Shown piece after piece: positions 1 to 8,623 of a stretch of DNA of 64,000 nt. Numbering within the stretch: position 1 is the first letter of the stretch; every line of letters begins with the position of its first letter. A program made the position numbers and the translations under genes. Location of the stretch: positions 1 through 64,000 of the forward strand of contig JAFUYQ010000016.1 of assembly GCA_017470485.1 (NCBI GenBank), given 5' to 3'. The DNA is from Synergistaceae bacterium. GTDB lineage: Bacteria; Synergistota; Synergistia; Synergistales; Aminobacteriaceae. The notes under the pieces are model-generated. The model was not told the DNA's origin. It saw only the letters and a list, made by a program, of their open reading frames with translations, and made no database searches.

Positions 1-92
1 ACATCAAAACGTGGTGCTACTTCTTTTGCCGCTTGCCCACTTTGTAATGCCTTCAATACTTTTTCTCTTAAATCATCACTATATGCTTTCAT
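1..92 (-). mobile_element. IS630-family transposase, N-terminal fragment (cut by window edge)
   Basis: The reverse strand opens at an ATG at 92 and runs off the left edge, giving about 30 residues that begin MKAYSDDLREKVLKALQSG. This is the typical start of IS630/Tc1-type transposases, whose first helix-turn-helix binds the terminal repeat (family knowledge). Only this DNA-binding start is visible; the DDE catalytic domain would lie outside the window. The stretch is clearly richer in A and T than the neighbouring genes, which fits a mobile element. The terminal inverted repeat should lie between about 93 and 130, but with one end visible I cannot define it. Confidence 0.8.
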
Positions 93-131
93 AATTTTTT
101 ATTATATCTCATTATTCATATTTTAGAAAAA

Positions 132-140
132 TGCTATAAT
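132..140 (+). promoter_or_regulatory. Extended -10 promoter upstream of the pilin-like gene
   Basis: TGCTATAAT is a perfect extended -10 element. It lies about 50 bases before the pilin-like start, with no convincing -35 box. It could be native to the gene or an outward promoter from the end of the adjacent insertion element. Confidence 0.45.
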
Positions 141-190
141 GACGGAGGGAATTTCCCAAGATGTTTAATTCTCAGGAGGAGTGATTGATT

Positions 191-499
191 ATGAGGAGAA
201 AGGGCGAAACGTTTACGGAGTTTTTGATGGCGGCGGCGGTATTCGGAGTTATGATGACGGGGATATTTGAGTTCATGGCCAACCAGACTGATAATCTGGC
301 GAAGATAAGGCACATGGACGATTTGATGTATCATGCTCAAGTTTACATGAACGCCCCTAAAAATAATAAACCAGACTGGGACGATAAAGACAAAATAGCC
401 TACGACACATCAACAGAAAACACCCTCATCATCAAGAAGAAGGGGAAAAAGGACGATGAACAATCCATCGTGTCAATGACGTTCAAGCTCAAGCCCTAA
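191..499 (+). CDS. Type IV pilin-like / pseudopilin protein (orphan)
   Basis: A short protein of about 102 residues with a class III signal sequence. A basic leader (MRRKG) is followed by ETFTEFLMAAAVF, so a prepilin peptidase would cut after Gly, leaving the conserved Glu at mature position 5 and a hydrophobic helix of about 20 residues. The rest is polar, with several lysines and aspartates, as in minor pseudopilins of type II secretion or type IV pilus systems (family knowledge). A Shine-Dalgarno AGGAGGA at 174-180 serves either the ATG at 191 or an in-frame TTG at 185; I chose ATG. No other pilus or secretion genes are nearby, so its assembly system must be elsewhere. It converges on cheV and overlaps its end by 4 bases. 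Confidence 0.7.
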   Translation: MRRKGETFTEFLMAAAVFGVMMTGIFEFMANQTDNLAKIRHMDDLMYHAQVYMNAPKNNKPDWDDKDKIAYDTSTENTLIIKKKGKKDDEQSIVSMTFKLKP

Positions 500-1407
500 T
501 AATTCCTGTTCTTCTTGCACTCGTGGTAAATCCTCATTACCGCCTCGACAAGTTTATACACATCAGGCTTCAGAACGTGAGTGATTTTCAGCTTCTCGGC
601 ACGGTCTAAAAGCTCCTTAACCATTATCGACGAGAACAATATAACCGGCATATTCTCAGTACGCGAGTCATTCCTCAACGTCTCAACAAGGCTCAATCCG
701 TCAAGCAGAGGCATCTCAATATCCGACACAAGCAAATCGAAATTCTCGCCCTGATCCAGTAATAACTTCCTCGCCTCCACACCGTCTTTCACCGGGTAAA
801 TGCTCGTGAACCCTGACTGCTTCAGTACATCGCAGGTCTGCTGTCTCAACAGCGGCGAGTCGTCCGCAACAAGTATATGAAAGTCCTCGACATGGCCGAT
901 TTGACGGTGGAACGTTTCGAGTTTCGACTGGTCGAACATGTGTTCGGCAACCGCCGGAGCTGTCTCCTGAATTATCGCCTCGTAGTCAAGCAACAATATA
1001 TTCCTCTCATCGCGCTTTATGATATAGAGTACCCACTTCAGCGATACTCCCCTCATCTTCGAGCTGTCCAAATCCTCTGCGTTGACCTGCCGTATTCTTT
1101 CAACTCCGTCAACAAGGAAGCCTAATTTTATGTCGTTGAACTCGACTACCATTACTTTAGTGTTAGCCATAGGGACTGTGGAATTTATACCCAGAAATAT
1201 TCGGAGATCTATCAGCGGCAGAAGAGCGTCTCTCAGCGTAGTTATTCCGACAAATGCAGGCGTTTTGGTCGGAACTGGCCGGCACCCTGTCCATCTTAAA
1301 ATTTCACGGGTCTTATTGACGTTTATGGCAAAGGCATCTTTACCGAGCGTGAATACTACTACTTCCCATTTCTTGCTGGCTGCCTCAACATTTCTTTTCT
1401 CTTCCAT
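496..1407 (-). CDS. cheV: Chemotaxis coupling protein CheV (CheW-receiver fusion)
   Basis: 303 residues with two domains. Residues about 12-160 form a CheW-like coupling domain that would dock to chemoreceptors and CheA. Residues about 175-300 form a response-regulator receiver domain. The receiver keeps its acidic pair (D182, D183), the phosphorylated Asp D229 in SDIEMP, a Ser pair at 259-260 and Lys280 in LKP, so it should be phosphorylated by CheA. In CheV proteins this tunes receptor-kinase coupling and adaptation (established for the family). The gene stands alone here, divergent from the alpha-2-macroglobulin gene and convergent with the pilin-like gene. No other chemotaxis gene is in the window. 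Confidence 0.93.
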   Translation of the reverse strand: MEEKRNVEAASKKWEVVVFTLGKDAFAINVNKTREILRWTGCRPVPTKTPAFVGITTLRDALLPLIDLRIFLGINSTVPMANTKVMVVEFNDIKLGFLVDGVERIRQVNAEDLDSSKMRGVSLKWVLYIIKRDERNILLLDYEAIIQETAPAVAEHMFDQSKLETFHRQIGHVEDFHILVADDSPLLRQQTCDVLKQSGFTSIYPVKDGVEARKLLLDQGENFDLLVSDIEMPLLDGLSLVETLRNDSRTENMPVILFSSIMVKELLDRAEKLKITHVLKPDVYKLVEAVMRIYHECKKNRNY

Positions 1408-1523
1408 GATATAAATCTTTTCCCCCTTTTACTTGCGCGGTTAAGATTATAACCTATTTTTATCATTTACAAGCTATAATTACTCCGAGATTTTAATACC
1501 ATTAAAGAAAGGATTGCATAACT

Positions 1524-4500
1524 TTGCTAAAGCCTCAAAGATTCATGCTGCTGGTTCTGGCTCTGCTGCTTGTTCCTTCGGCGGCCATGTCAGCTCCGGC
1601 ACGTTCAGGTATGCCCGCAGGCGTGAGAAGTTTCTCGCCTACAGGTATTGTGCCTGACAATGTTTCATTCAGAGTCGTCTTCAACAACCCCGTTGTAAGT
1701 AAGACTCAAACCGGAAAATCTATCACTCCCGAAAATGATTTGTTCCCGTTTGAAGTCAATCCTCCCCTTCAGCTCGAAGGACGATGGCAGAATGAACGCA
1801 CCTTCACCGCTCGTCTTCTCTCGCCCCTCAGAAACGCCACTACTTACACCGCCGCACTCAAAGACGGCCTCAAGGACAGGCGCAGAAACTCAATAGGGCC
1901 GGGAAGTTTCCGCTTCCAGACCGAAGGTCTGTCGCCCTCCGACATTACCGCTTCAATGGGCAAGGACGGCAACGCCTACTTCACGCTCAACTTCAACATG
2001 CGGGTTGACCCGGCAAGGCTCAAGGGCTTCATGCGCATAATCAGCCCCGAAGGTCAGGAAATGCCCTACAGCATTAACGGCGCATTACCGTCACGCACCA
2101 TTAGAGCCTCCGTGCCGGTGCGGAAATCATCATCAAGACAGCGTTTCACCGTCAAAATTTCCGCAGGTCTCAAATCCGGCGAGGGCGACTTGGGAATTGA
2201 CCGCGACATCACCGAAAGCGTAGTTCTTGACCCGTCATTCATGGTTCAGACCGTTGCCGCCGACGATGAGAACGTTATCCGCGCCAACTTCAATTTTGCC
2301 GTTGACCCCGAAACCGTCAAGAACTTCATCACAATCGAACCGTCTGTGAGCAATCCTCATTTCGAGTCGGGCTGGAATGATGAAATTCTCATGATAAGAG
2401 CCAATGACTTCAAGCCCAGAAGCAGATTCGTCCTGACGTTCCGTAAGGGCTTCCCCTCGAAAGGCGGTCTTGTCCTCAAGGACGACTACAAACAGGCCGT
2501 TATAATGCCTGATTTGCGCTCGGACATCACTCTTCCGGCAGCAGGTATGTACCTCACCGGCCTCGACAAAGGACTCATTCCCATTGAGCTTCTTAACGTC
2601 AAGAAGTTACAGCTCGATTTATGGCGCATGTATGACACTAATATTCCTTACGTTTTCGATGATGAGACGACTTTCTTCGACAAGGACATCGCAAGAAGAG
2701 TCTTCACGAAGGAAATTCAGCTCAGCCTCCCTCTTAATGAGCGCGTGAGGAAAAGCATTCCCGTCGAGGAAATCACAAGCGGCGAAAAAGGATTATTCAT
2801 GCTCACCGCAAGAGATTCAGAACATGAATGGTGGGACGAAACTTCGCAGGTCATCAGCCTCAGCGACTTGGGCGCGACCGCAAGGCTCTGGGAAGACGCT
2901 GTACTCGTCTGGGTGAACAGCCTCACTTCTTCAACAAGTATCAGCGATGCAAAAGTAAAAATCTTCTCGAAGAAAAAACAGCTGCTCGCTGAAGGTTCGA
3001 CAAATTCCGGCGGAGTGTTCTACTTTGAGCTTCCCGAAGGCAAGACTTGGGATCCCGATAACCAGCCTTCACTCGCCGTCATCTCAAAGGCTTCTGACCT
3101 TACCTACATTCAGCTCACGAGAAACCTTCTTAACCGCGAAGTCTTTGACACTTCCGGACGCGACTGGCTCAAATCCGGCTATGACGCGGCGATTTTCTCG
3201 CCCAGAGACATTTACAGGACAGGCGAGAACGTGAACTTCAAGTTCATAGTCAGGAATGCTGATCTTACGACACCTGACGCGTTCCCTGTAATGTTCATCG
3301 TGAGGGACGCTCTCGGACGCAAAGTCAAGCAGGAAACTATTACCCTCAACGCCAGAGGAAGTGCCGTCGCCGAACTGAAGCTCGCAGGTAACGCACTCAC
3401 AGGAACTTGGACAGCAAATCTCGCAGTTCCCGGAAACGAGAACAAACCTATCGCCGCATACAGCTTCCATGTTGAGGATTTCGCACCGCCGCGCATTGAG
3501 GTTAAACTCAATTCCCACAGACCTTACTTGATTCACGGCGACACGTTCACTGCCGACATTTACGCAAGATGGCTCTTCGGTGCTGACGGCGCAGGGCTGA
3601 ACTACAAAACTTCATGGTCGGCAAGAGAAGCGTCATTCACTCCCACTCAGGACAGATGGAAAGGATTTTCATTCGGAGACCCTTCGAGAAGTTTCTCGGC
3701 TGAAAACGGAGACATCGAGGAAAAACAGCTCGATAATTTCGGAGCGGCCAAGACAAATCTGAAACTCGAGGACGACTGGAAAGCTCCAACGATTATCAAC
3801 GTAACACTCCGCACTGAGGTAATGGAGGATTCAGGAAGATGGGTAAATTCTTCAATAACACGCCCGTATTTTCCGTCCCCGTGGCTTCTCGGTATCGCTC
3901 CTGTTGATGAGAATTTCAGCGTGAGAAGGAATATTGCTTTCAAGGTCGCCGGTATAACTCCCGATGAAGAACCGGCAAATCCCGGCCAGCTTAACGCCGA
4001 ACTCTACAAAATCACTTGGAATTACAACATGGTCGAGATTGACGGGCGCAAACGCTGGCAGTCAACTGAGGAGTTCAACCTTGTTGACGAAAAGAACATT
4101 ACTCTTCGGAACGGACTGGCTGATGTCTCATTCAAGCCCGAAAGCTACGGAACTTACCTCGTCAGAATCAGCGATGAGGACGACAACGCCAGAGCTGTCT
4201 ACAGGTTCTACGCCTCAGACCCAAGCAATGCAGGTTCAGGCTCGCAGTTAATCGACAGAATCGAACTTACTCCCGACAAAGATTCTTACAGGCTCGGCGA
4301 AACCGCTCACATTAAAGTTAAAGCACCCTTCAAAGGACTGATGATGATTACCGTTGAGGGCGCAAAACTTATCGACAGGAACGTCAGCCTTGTTGAAGGT
4401 TCTGAATTTACCTACGACCTCAAGATTACTCAGAACTTCCGGCCGAATGTTTGGGTTACAGCGTGGCTCATAAGACCTGTTGAGGCTTCGGACGCTAAAC

Positions 4501-6875
4501 AGTGGGCATCTCACCGCGCTGTCGGTTTGGCCAGAATCAAAACTGACCTCTCGGATTACAGAATTAATGTCGCAATCAACGCACCCAAAAAGGCTGAACC
4601 CTCCTCAAAACTTCCCGTTACAATAACGCTGAAGGGCAGCAGCGAGGCTATCAACCAGAATGCTGATGTCGCTGTCGCATTCGTTGATGACGGCGTTCTC
4701 GGAATGACTAAGTATAAAGTTCCTGATCTCCTGAGCTATTTCTGGGGATTAAGGAAACTTAACTCAGAGGGCTATGACATTTACGACCAGTTGATACCTG
4801 TTGAGGACAAGGCTACCGAACTCCTCCACCCGGCAGGCGATGAGGGAATGGGAGCGTTTTCGCCCGACGGAAATATTCAGAGGTTCAAGATTTTGTCGCT
4901 TTTTGACGGTGTCCTTTACCCCGACAAAAACGGCGTGATTAACACAGAGTTCGAGCTTCCTGAGTTCAGCGGAAGAGGAAGACTTTTTGTAGTCGCGGCT
5001 TCGGGAAGAAACTTCGGGAACGCCGAAACTACAATCGAGATTGCAAGAGACATCGTTACTGAGGCAGGATTACCGAGATTTGCCGCACCAGGAGATACCT
5101 TCGCAGTGCCGGTGTCGGTCTTCAATACCTCGAACGAAAACAGAAGCGTTAAAGTCAACCTCATTCCTGAAGGCTTAATGCTCGATAACTCGTTCGCAGA
5201 TCTCAGGATTTCGGCAGGCGCAAAATCTTCATTCACCGCAACTGCTAAGGCTCTCGGCGGAGCTGATAAGGCCGTCCTCAAAGTCGTAACTTCATGGAAC
5301 GAGGGAAGCACCGAAAAATCATTCACTCAGGAAATCGAAATGCCTGTACGTTCGGCGTGGCCGGTGGTAGCGGTCGGAGGCTCAGGAACTTTCGAGAACG
5401 GCACTACGAAACTTGACATACCGCTTGAGGATTTCGATGGGAAAATTTCAGGCACTTTAACGCTCGCTGACACTCCTGCCGTAAACATCAATCAGGCCGT
5501 AACCTTCCTCAATTCCTATCCTTACGGCTGCCTTGAGCAGACTATTTCGGGAGCTTGGCCGTTCCTCATACTTCCTGACGCGGTGGCCGAACTTGACCCG
5601 ACAGCGTTCAGCGATTATCAGGTCAAGGAACGCGCTGAGGCCGCTATCACGCGCATTCAGTCAATGCAGCTCTATAACGGCTCGTTCGCAATGTGGCCGG
5701 GAACTAATCAGCCTTACAACTGGGGAAGCGTTTATGCCGCGCATTTCCTTCTGAGCGCACAGCACGCAGGCGTGAATTTCCCGGAAGAAATGCTCACCGG
5801 CGTAATGAACTGGATACGCGAATTTTTAGCGTCAATGCCTGAGTATCAGTATGACGGCGAGGAAAAAGATGACCTCACCGCTAAGGCTTATGCTGTTTAC
5901 GTTCTCGCGCTGAACGGCGAGAAACCTCTCGGCTGGATTGAGTACCTCAGAGAAAATCAGGCAGGACTTCTTCAGTCCGGACATATTTACCTCGCCGGCG
6001 CAAGGTCAGTTGTTGACGGAAAGGCTGACGCTCTCAGGGAACTCAACATCGGAAGAACTACAGGATATTCGGGAATGACGCTTGAGTCAGAAGCAAGAAA
6101 CACAGCATTATTATTGTCGATGTGGCTTGATGTTGACCCTCAGGCACCTGAAGTTACCGAACTTGCGTTAAAGCTGTCAAAACTCAGGTGGTACAGCACT
6201 CAGGATAACGCTATGGCAATAACTGCGCTCGCCCGCTACAACGTTGAGGCCGCCTCCGCAAAGAGCGACATTAAAGCCAGCGTGAACACCGAGACTAGCG
6301 ACAAACCAATTCTCACTTACAAGAGCAATTCGGGTTCGGCAGGCGTGAATATCGACCAGCTTCCGAAAGGAACAAGCATTCTCATCGAGGCTGACGGAAC
6401 AGGTCAGGGCTGCTACTCGTGGAACATAACGGGTAATCCCAAAACTCAGCCCAAGCCCGAACGCAGAAATGTCAACATCGAATGCCTCTACTACGATGAG
6501 GCCGGAAATGTTCTTAATCCTTCACAGCCCGTTGAACACGGAAAAATCGTTCAGGTTATACTCGGCGTGAAGCCCTCAATGACTGTGAACAATCTCGCCG
6601 TCAGCTATTTATTGCCGGCTGGATTTGAGATTGAGAACCCAAGACTTGATGACGGAATGAATGATTCTGGGAACTCGTCAGGAGTTGTCAGCGATATTCG
6701 CGATGACAGACTGGTATTGTTCTTCGGGAGGCTTTCGGGCGAAATGTCTTACGGCTTCAAGATGAGAGCTGTAACTCGCGGCACGTTCAGAGTTCCGCAG
6801 GTCAGCGCAGTCGGAATGTATGACGCTTCCGTGAGATTCACCGGCAGCGTTCAGCCCGATATAACAATCAAGTAG
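1524..6875 (+). CDS. Bacterial alpha-2-macroglobulin (thioester type)
   Basis: 1783 residues. A signal peptide (hydrophobic residues about 8-22, likely cut near AMSA) has no lipobox, so the protein is probably periplasmic or surface-exposed. The long array of beta-sandwich domains ends in a helical thioester domain with intact YGCLEQ (Cys1336), followed by terpenoid-cyclase-like helices and a final beta domain at about 1600-1783. Bacterial relatives trap attacking proteases by covalent thioester capture after bait cleavage (family knowledge). It is longer than the common 1500-1650-residue forms. The start is TTG, with AAAGGA 11 bases upstream; an ATG at codon 8 would shorten the leader. The usual partner, penicillin-binding protein 1C, is not adjacent. 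A strong terminator follows. Confidence 0.92.
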   Translation: MLKPQRFMLLVLALLLVPSAAMSAPARSGMPAGVRSFSPTGIVPDNVSFRVVFNNPVVSKTQTGKSITPENDLFPFEVNPPLQLEGRWQNERTFTARLLSPLRNATTYTAALKDGLKDRRRNSIGPGSFRFQTEGLSPSDITASMGKDGNAYFTLNFNMRVDPARLKGFMRIISPEGQEMPYSINGALPSRTIRASVPVRKSSSRQRFTVKISAGLKSGEGDLGIDRDITESVVLDPSFMVQTVAADDENVIRANFNFAVDPETVKNFITIEPSVSNPHFESGWNDEILMIRANDFKPRSRFVLTFRKGFPSKGGLVLKDDYKQAVIMPDLRSDITLPAAGMYLTGLDKGLIPIELLNVKKLQLDLWRMYDTNIPYVFDDETTFFDKDIARRVFTKEIQLSLPLNERVRKSIPVEEITSGEKGLFMLTARDSEHEWWDETSQVISLSDLGATARLWEDAVLVWVNSLTSSTSISDAKVKIFSKKKQLLAEGSTNSGGVFYFELPEGKTWDPDNQPSLAVISKASDLTYIQLTRNLLNREVFDTSGRDWLKSGYDAAIFSPRDIYRTGENVNFKFIVRNADLTTPDAFPVMFIVRDALGRKVKQETITLNARGSAVAELKLAGNALTGTWTANLAVPGNENKPIAAYSFHVEDFAPPRIEVKLNSHRPYLIHGDTFTADIYARWLFGADGAGLNYKTSWSAREASFTPTQDRWKGFSFGDPSRSFSAENGDIEEKQLDNFGAAKTNLKLEDDWKAPTIINVTLRTEVMEDSGRWVNSSITRPYFPSPWLLGIAPVDENFSVRRNIAFKVAGITPDEEPANPGQLNAELYKITWNYNMVEIDGRKRWQSTEEFNLVDEKNITLRNGLADVSFKPESYGTYLVRISDEDDNARAVYRFYASDPSNAGSGSQLIDRIELTPDKDSYRLGETAHIKVKAPFKGLMMITVEGAKLIDRNVSLVEGSEFTYDLKITQNFRPNVWVTAWLIRPVEASDAKQWASHRAVGLARIKTDLSDYRINVAINAPKKAEPSSKLPVTITLKGSSEAINQNADVAVAFVDDGVLGMTKYKVPDLLSYFWGLRKLNSEGYDIYDQLIPVEDKATELLHPAGDEGMGAFSPDGNIQRFKILSLFDGVLYPDKNGVINTEFELPEFSGRGRLFVVAASGRNFGNAETTIEIARDIVTEAGLPRFAAPGDTFAVPVSVFNTSNENRSVKVNLIPEGLMLDNSFADLRISAGAKSSFTATAKALGGADKAVLKVVTSWNEGSTEKSFTQEIEMPVRSAWPVVAVGGSGTFENGTTKLDIPLEDFDGKISGTLTLADTPAVNINQAVTFLNSYPYGCLEQTISGAWPFLILPDAVAELDPTAFSDYQVKERAEAAITRIQSMQLYNGSFAMWPGTNQPYNWGSVYAAHFLLSAQHAGVNFPEEMLTGVMNWIREFLASMPEYQYDGEEKDDLTAKAYAVYVLALNGEKPLGWIEYLRENQAGLLQSGHIYLAGARSVVDGKADALRELNIGRTTGYSGMTLESEARNTALLLSMWLDVDPQAPEVTELALKLSKLRWYSTQDNAMAITALARYNVEAASAKSDIKASVNTETSDKPILTYKSNSGSAGVNIDQLPKGTSILIEADGTGQGCYSWNITGNPKTQPKPERRNVNIECLYYDEAGNVLNPSQPVEHGKIVQVILGVKPSMTVNNLAVSYLLPAGFEIENPRLDDGMNDSGNSSGVVSDIRDDRLVLFFGRLSGEMSYGFKMRAVTRGTFRVPQVSAVGMYDASVRFTGSVQPDITIK

Positions 6876-6892
6876 CAGGAAAGATTTTCTAT

Positions 6893-6924
6893 CCCCTCCG
6901 GCAAAACTGGAGGGGAGTTTTTTA
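6893..6924 (+). terminator. Rho-independent terminator after the alpha-2-macroglobulin gene
   Basis: A CCCCTCC / GGAGGGG stem with a 9-base loop is followed by AG and six T. The T-run overlaps the stop codon of the converging tail-anchored protein gene. Confidence 0.9.
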
Positions 6925-7710
6925 TTTCATTATTAGGATAAGCAGATTTATCAGCAGAAGAACAAGACAGCTTCCCGATAATCCCAAAGCAATCCTCACG
7001 AGTTTGCTGCTGCCCTCATCGTTGACGGAACGGCCTGTTGCTTCACCGCCAAGCCCTGAAATTTCCTCAGCCACCGCCTCCCGAACTTCATGAATTAATG
7101 CGGCGTTGTTCTCCTCCGTTACGGCCTCTATCTCGCGCGAGAACTCCGCAAGCTCTTTGCTGTGCGATTTCCCTTCAGCCCTCAAAAGTCCTTCAAGCCC
7201 CGACAATGTATCAGCGTCAAAAATTGGACGTATCACTTCTGAATTTGATGAGCCGGAAATAATTTCCCTTTGTTCGGCATAAGTCTCGAAAAATGTCTTT
7301 ATTCCCTGCGTCAGCATGTCAATTCTTTCGGAAAGGGCGTTAATCTCATTCATCAGTTCATCGGGAACTGAGGCATTCTTTTCTTCTGCCGGCTTAATCT
7401 CGCTTACTGCCGACGACAGCATTTCGGGAAGTCTCTCGATAGTTCTCCTCAAGGCTGAAACCTCCTCAAGCACTGTTCCGATTGACTGTATTATCATGCT
7501 CCGTCCGGCTCTCGAGTCATCTATGCCGGAACGCAGCGACTTCACGATGTCAGAACGCAAATCCTGCGTCATTCTGCTCGAACGCTCAATCGCGCCGGAA
7601 ATATCTACCTGCGGAATTGCCGCCATTAATGACTTCGTTAAACTCGGAAGAATTGAGGCTGATAATTCCGACACTAACCGCGCTGTTATTGGGTCTAAAT
7701 CTTCAGGCAT
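6922..7710 (-). CDS. Tail-anchored helical protein of unknown function
   Basis: 262 residues, not recognised. The first about 230 residues are acidic and look almost entirely helical, with heptad-like stretches (about 60-100, 115-145, 185-220) suggesting coiled coil. One hydrophobic segment at the extreme C terminus (about 238-261, ending LLLINLLILIMK) would anchor it in a membrane with the bulk in the cytoplasm. There is no signal peptide. The layout resembles scaffold or methyl-accepting-like coiled-coil proteins, but I see no diagnostic motif. It is divergent from hemC with about 60 bases between starts, so the two may share a control region. It converges on the alpha-2-macroglobulin gene. 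Confidence 0.7.
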   Translation of the reverse strand: MPEDLDPITARLVSELSASILPSLTKSLMAAIPQVDISGAIERSSRMTQDLRSDIVKSLRSGIDDSRAGRSMIIQSIGTVLEEVSALRRTIERLPEMLSSAVSEIKPAEEKNASVPDELMNEINALSERIDMLTQGIKTFFETYAEQREIISGSSNSEVIRPIFDADTLSGLEGLLRAEGKSHSKELAEFSREIEAVTEENNAALIHEVREAVAEEISGLGGEATGRSVNDEGSSKLVRIALGLSGSCLVLLLINLLILIMK

Positions 7711-7771
7711 GGTAAAATCTTCAACTCCGGTTAAAATTTATGGCACTTTTAGTATAGCAGGAGATGTGAAC

Positions 7772-8623
7772 TTGAAAATAAGAATAGGAACAAGAACAAG
7801 CCCCCTCGCATTAGCTCAGGTTGATTTAATCGCTGAACAGATAAAATCATTTTACCCTGACGCTGAAATCATCACCGTTCCAATAAAAGTTTCCGGCGAC
7901 AAATTAACTTCTCCGCTGTCTTCCGACCCTCTCGGCCTGAAAGGCATGTTCACTCTCGAAATCGAAAAGGCTCTAAGAGACGGTGAAATTGATTTGGCCG
8001 TTCACAGCCTAAAAGACCTTCCGGCTAACGTAAGTCCAGATTTGCCGGTGGCCGCTTACTCAGTGCGCGGAAATCCGAGAGATGCCCTCGTCATGAACGA
8101 AAACGGCGGTAACGTTCTGGGGACTTCATCATTGAGAAGACGTTTGCAGATTGAAAGATTATTTCCCGACTTCACTGTCGTTCCCGTGAGAGGCAATATC
8201 GGCACAAGGCTTCAGAAACTCGATAACGGCGAATACTCAGGACTAATTCTCTCCGTCTCCGGCCTCCAGCGTCTCGGACTGTCTCACAGAATTACAAGAG
8301 TGTTCAGCGTTGATGAGGTCATTCCTGCGCCGGGTCAGGGGATTTTGGCGTGTCAGGCTAGAATTGATAAACCTCACAAATGGCTCGAATGCGTTAATGA
8401 TGAAACCTCACGCGACTGCGCTGTTGCTGAACGGAGTTTCGCACGCTGTCTCGGTGCAGGGTGCAATCTTCCCGTCGGGGCTTACGCCGAAATTAACGGC
8501 GAAATGCTCACGCTCAAGGGATTTTTTGCGGACGGCGGAATTTTACACAGAGGCGTTCTTTCGGGAAAAAGAGTTAATGCTGAAATTATTGGCAGAAATT
8601 TAGCAGAGGTGATTATGAATTGA
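7772..8623 (+). CDS. hemC: Porphobilinogen deaminase (hydroxymethylbilane synthase)
   Basis: About 283 residues. The enzyme polymerises four porphobilinogens into hydroxymethylbilane for haem, sirohaem and B12. Visible hallmarks are the start IRIGTRTSPLALAQ, the substrate-binding VHSLKDLP, GTSSLRR, the RGNIGTRL arginines, and Cys231 in LGAGCNLPVGAYAE, which holds the dipyrromethane cofactor. I chose TTG at 7772 because AGGAG at 7759-7763 sits 8 bases upstream; GTG at 7766 is too close. The reading frame stays open upstream to 7316, but that stretch is antisense to the neighbouring gene and has no hemC homology. Its stop overlaps the next start (ATTGA), indicating translational coupling with cobA-hemD. 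Confidence 0.95.
   Translation: MKIRIGTRTSPLALAQVDLIAEQIKSFYPDAEIITVPIKVSGDKLTSPLSSDPLGLKGMFTLEIEKALRDGEIDLAVHSLKDLPANVSPDLPVAAYSVRGNPRDALVMNENGGNVLGTSSLRRRLQIERLFPDFTVVPVRGNIGTRLQKLDNGEYSGLILSVSGLQRLGLSHRITRVFSVDEVIPAPGQGILACQARIDKPHKWLECVNDETSRDCAVAERSFARCLGAGCNLPVGAYAEINGEMLTLKGFFADGGILHRGVLSGKRVNAEIIGRNLAEVIMN

Noticed and set aside
7316-7771. Long in-frame extension upstream of hemC
   Set aside because: It is antisense to the tail-anchored protein gene, has no hemC similarity, and a good ribosome site points to TTG 7772.
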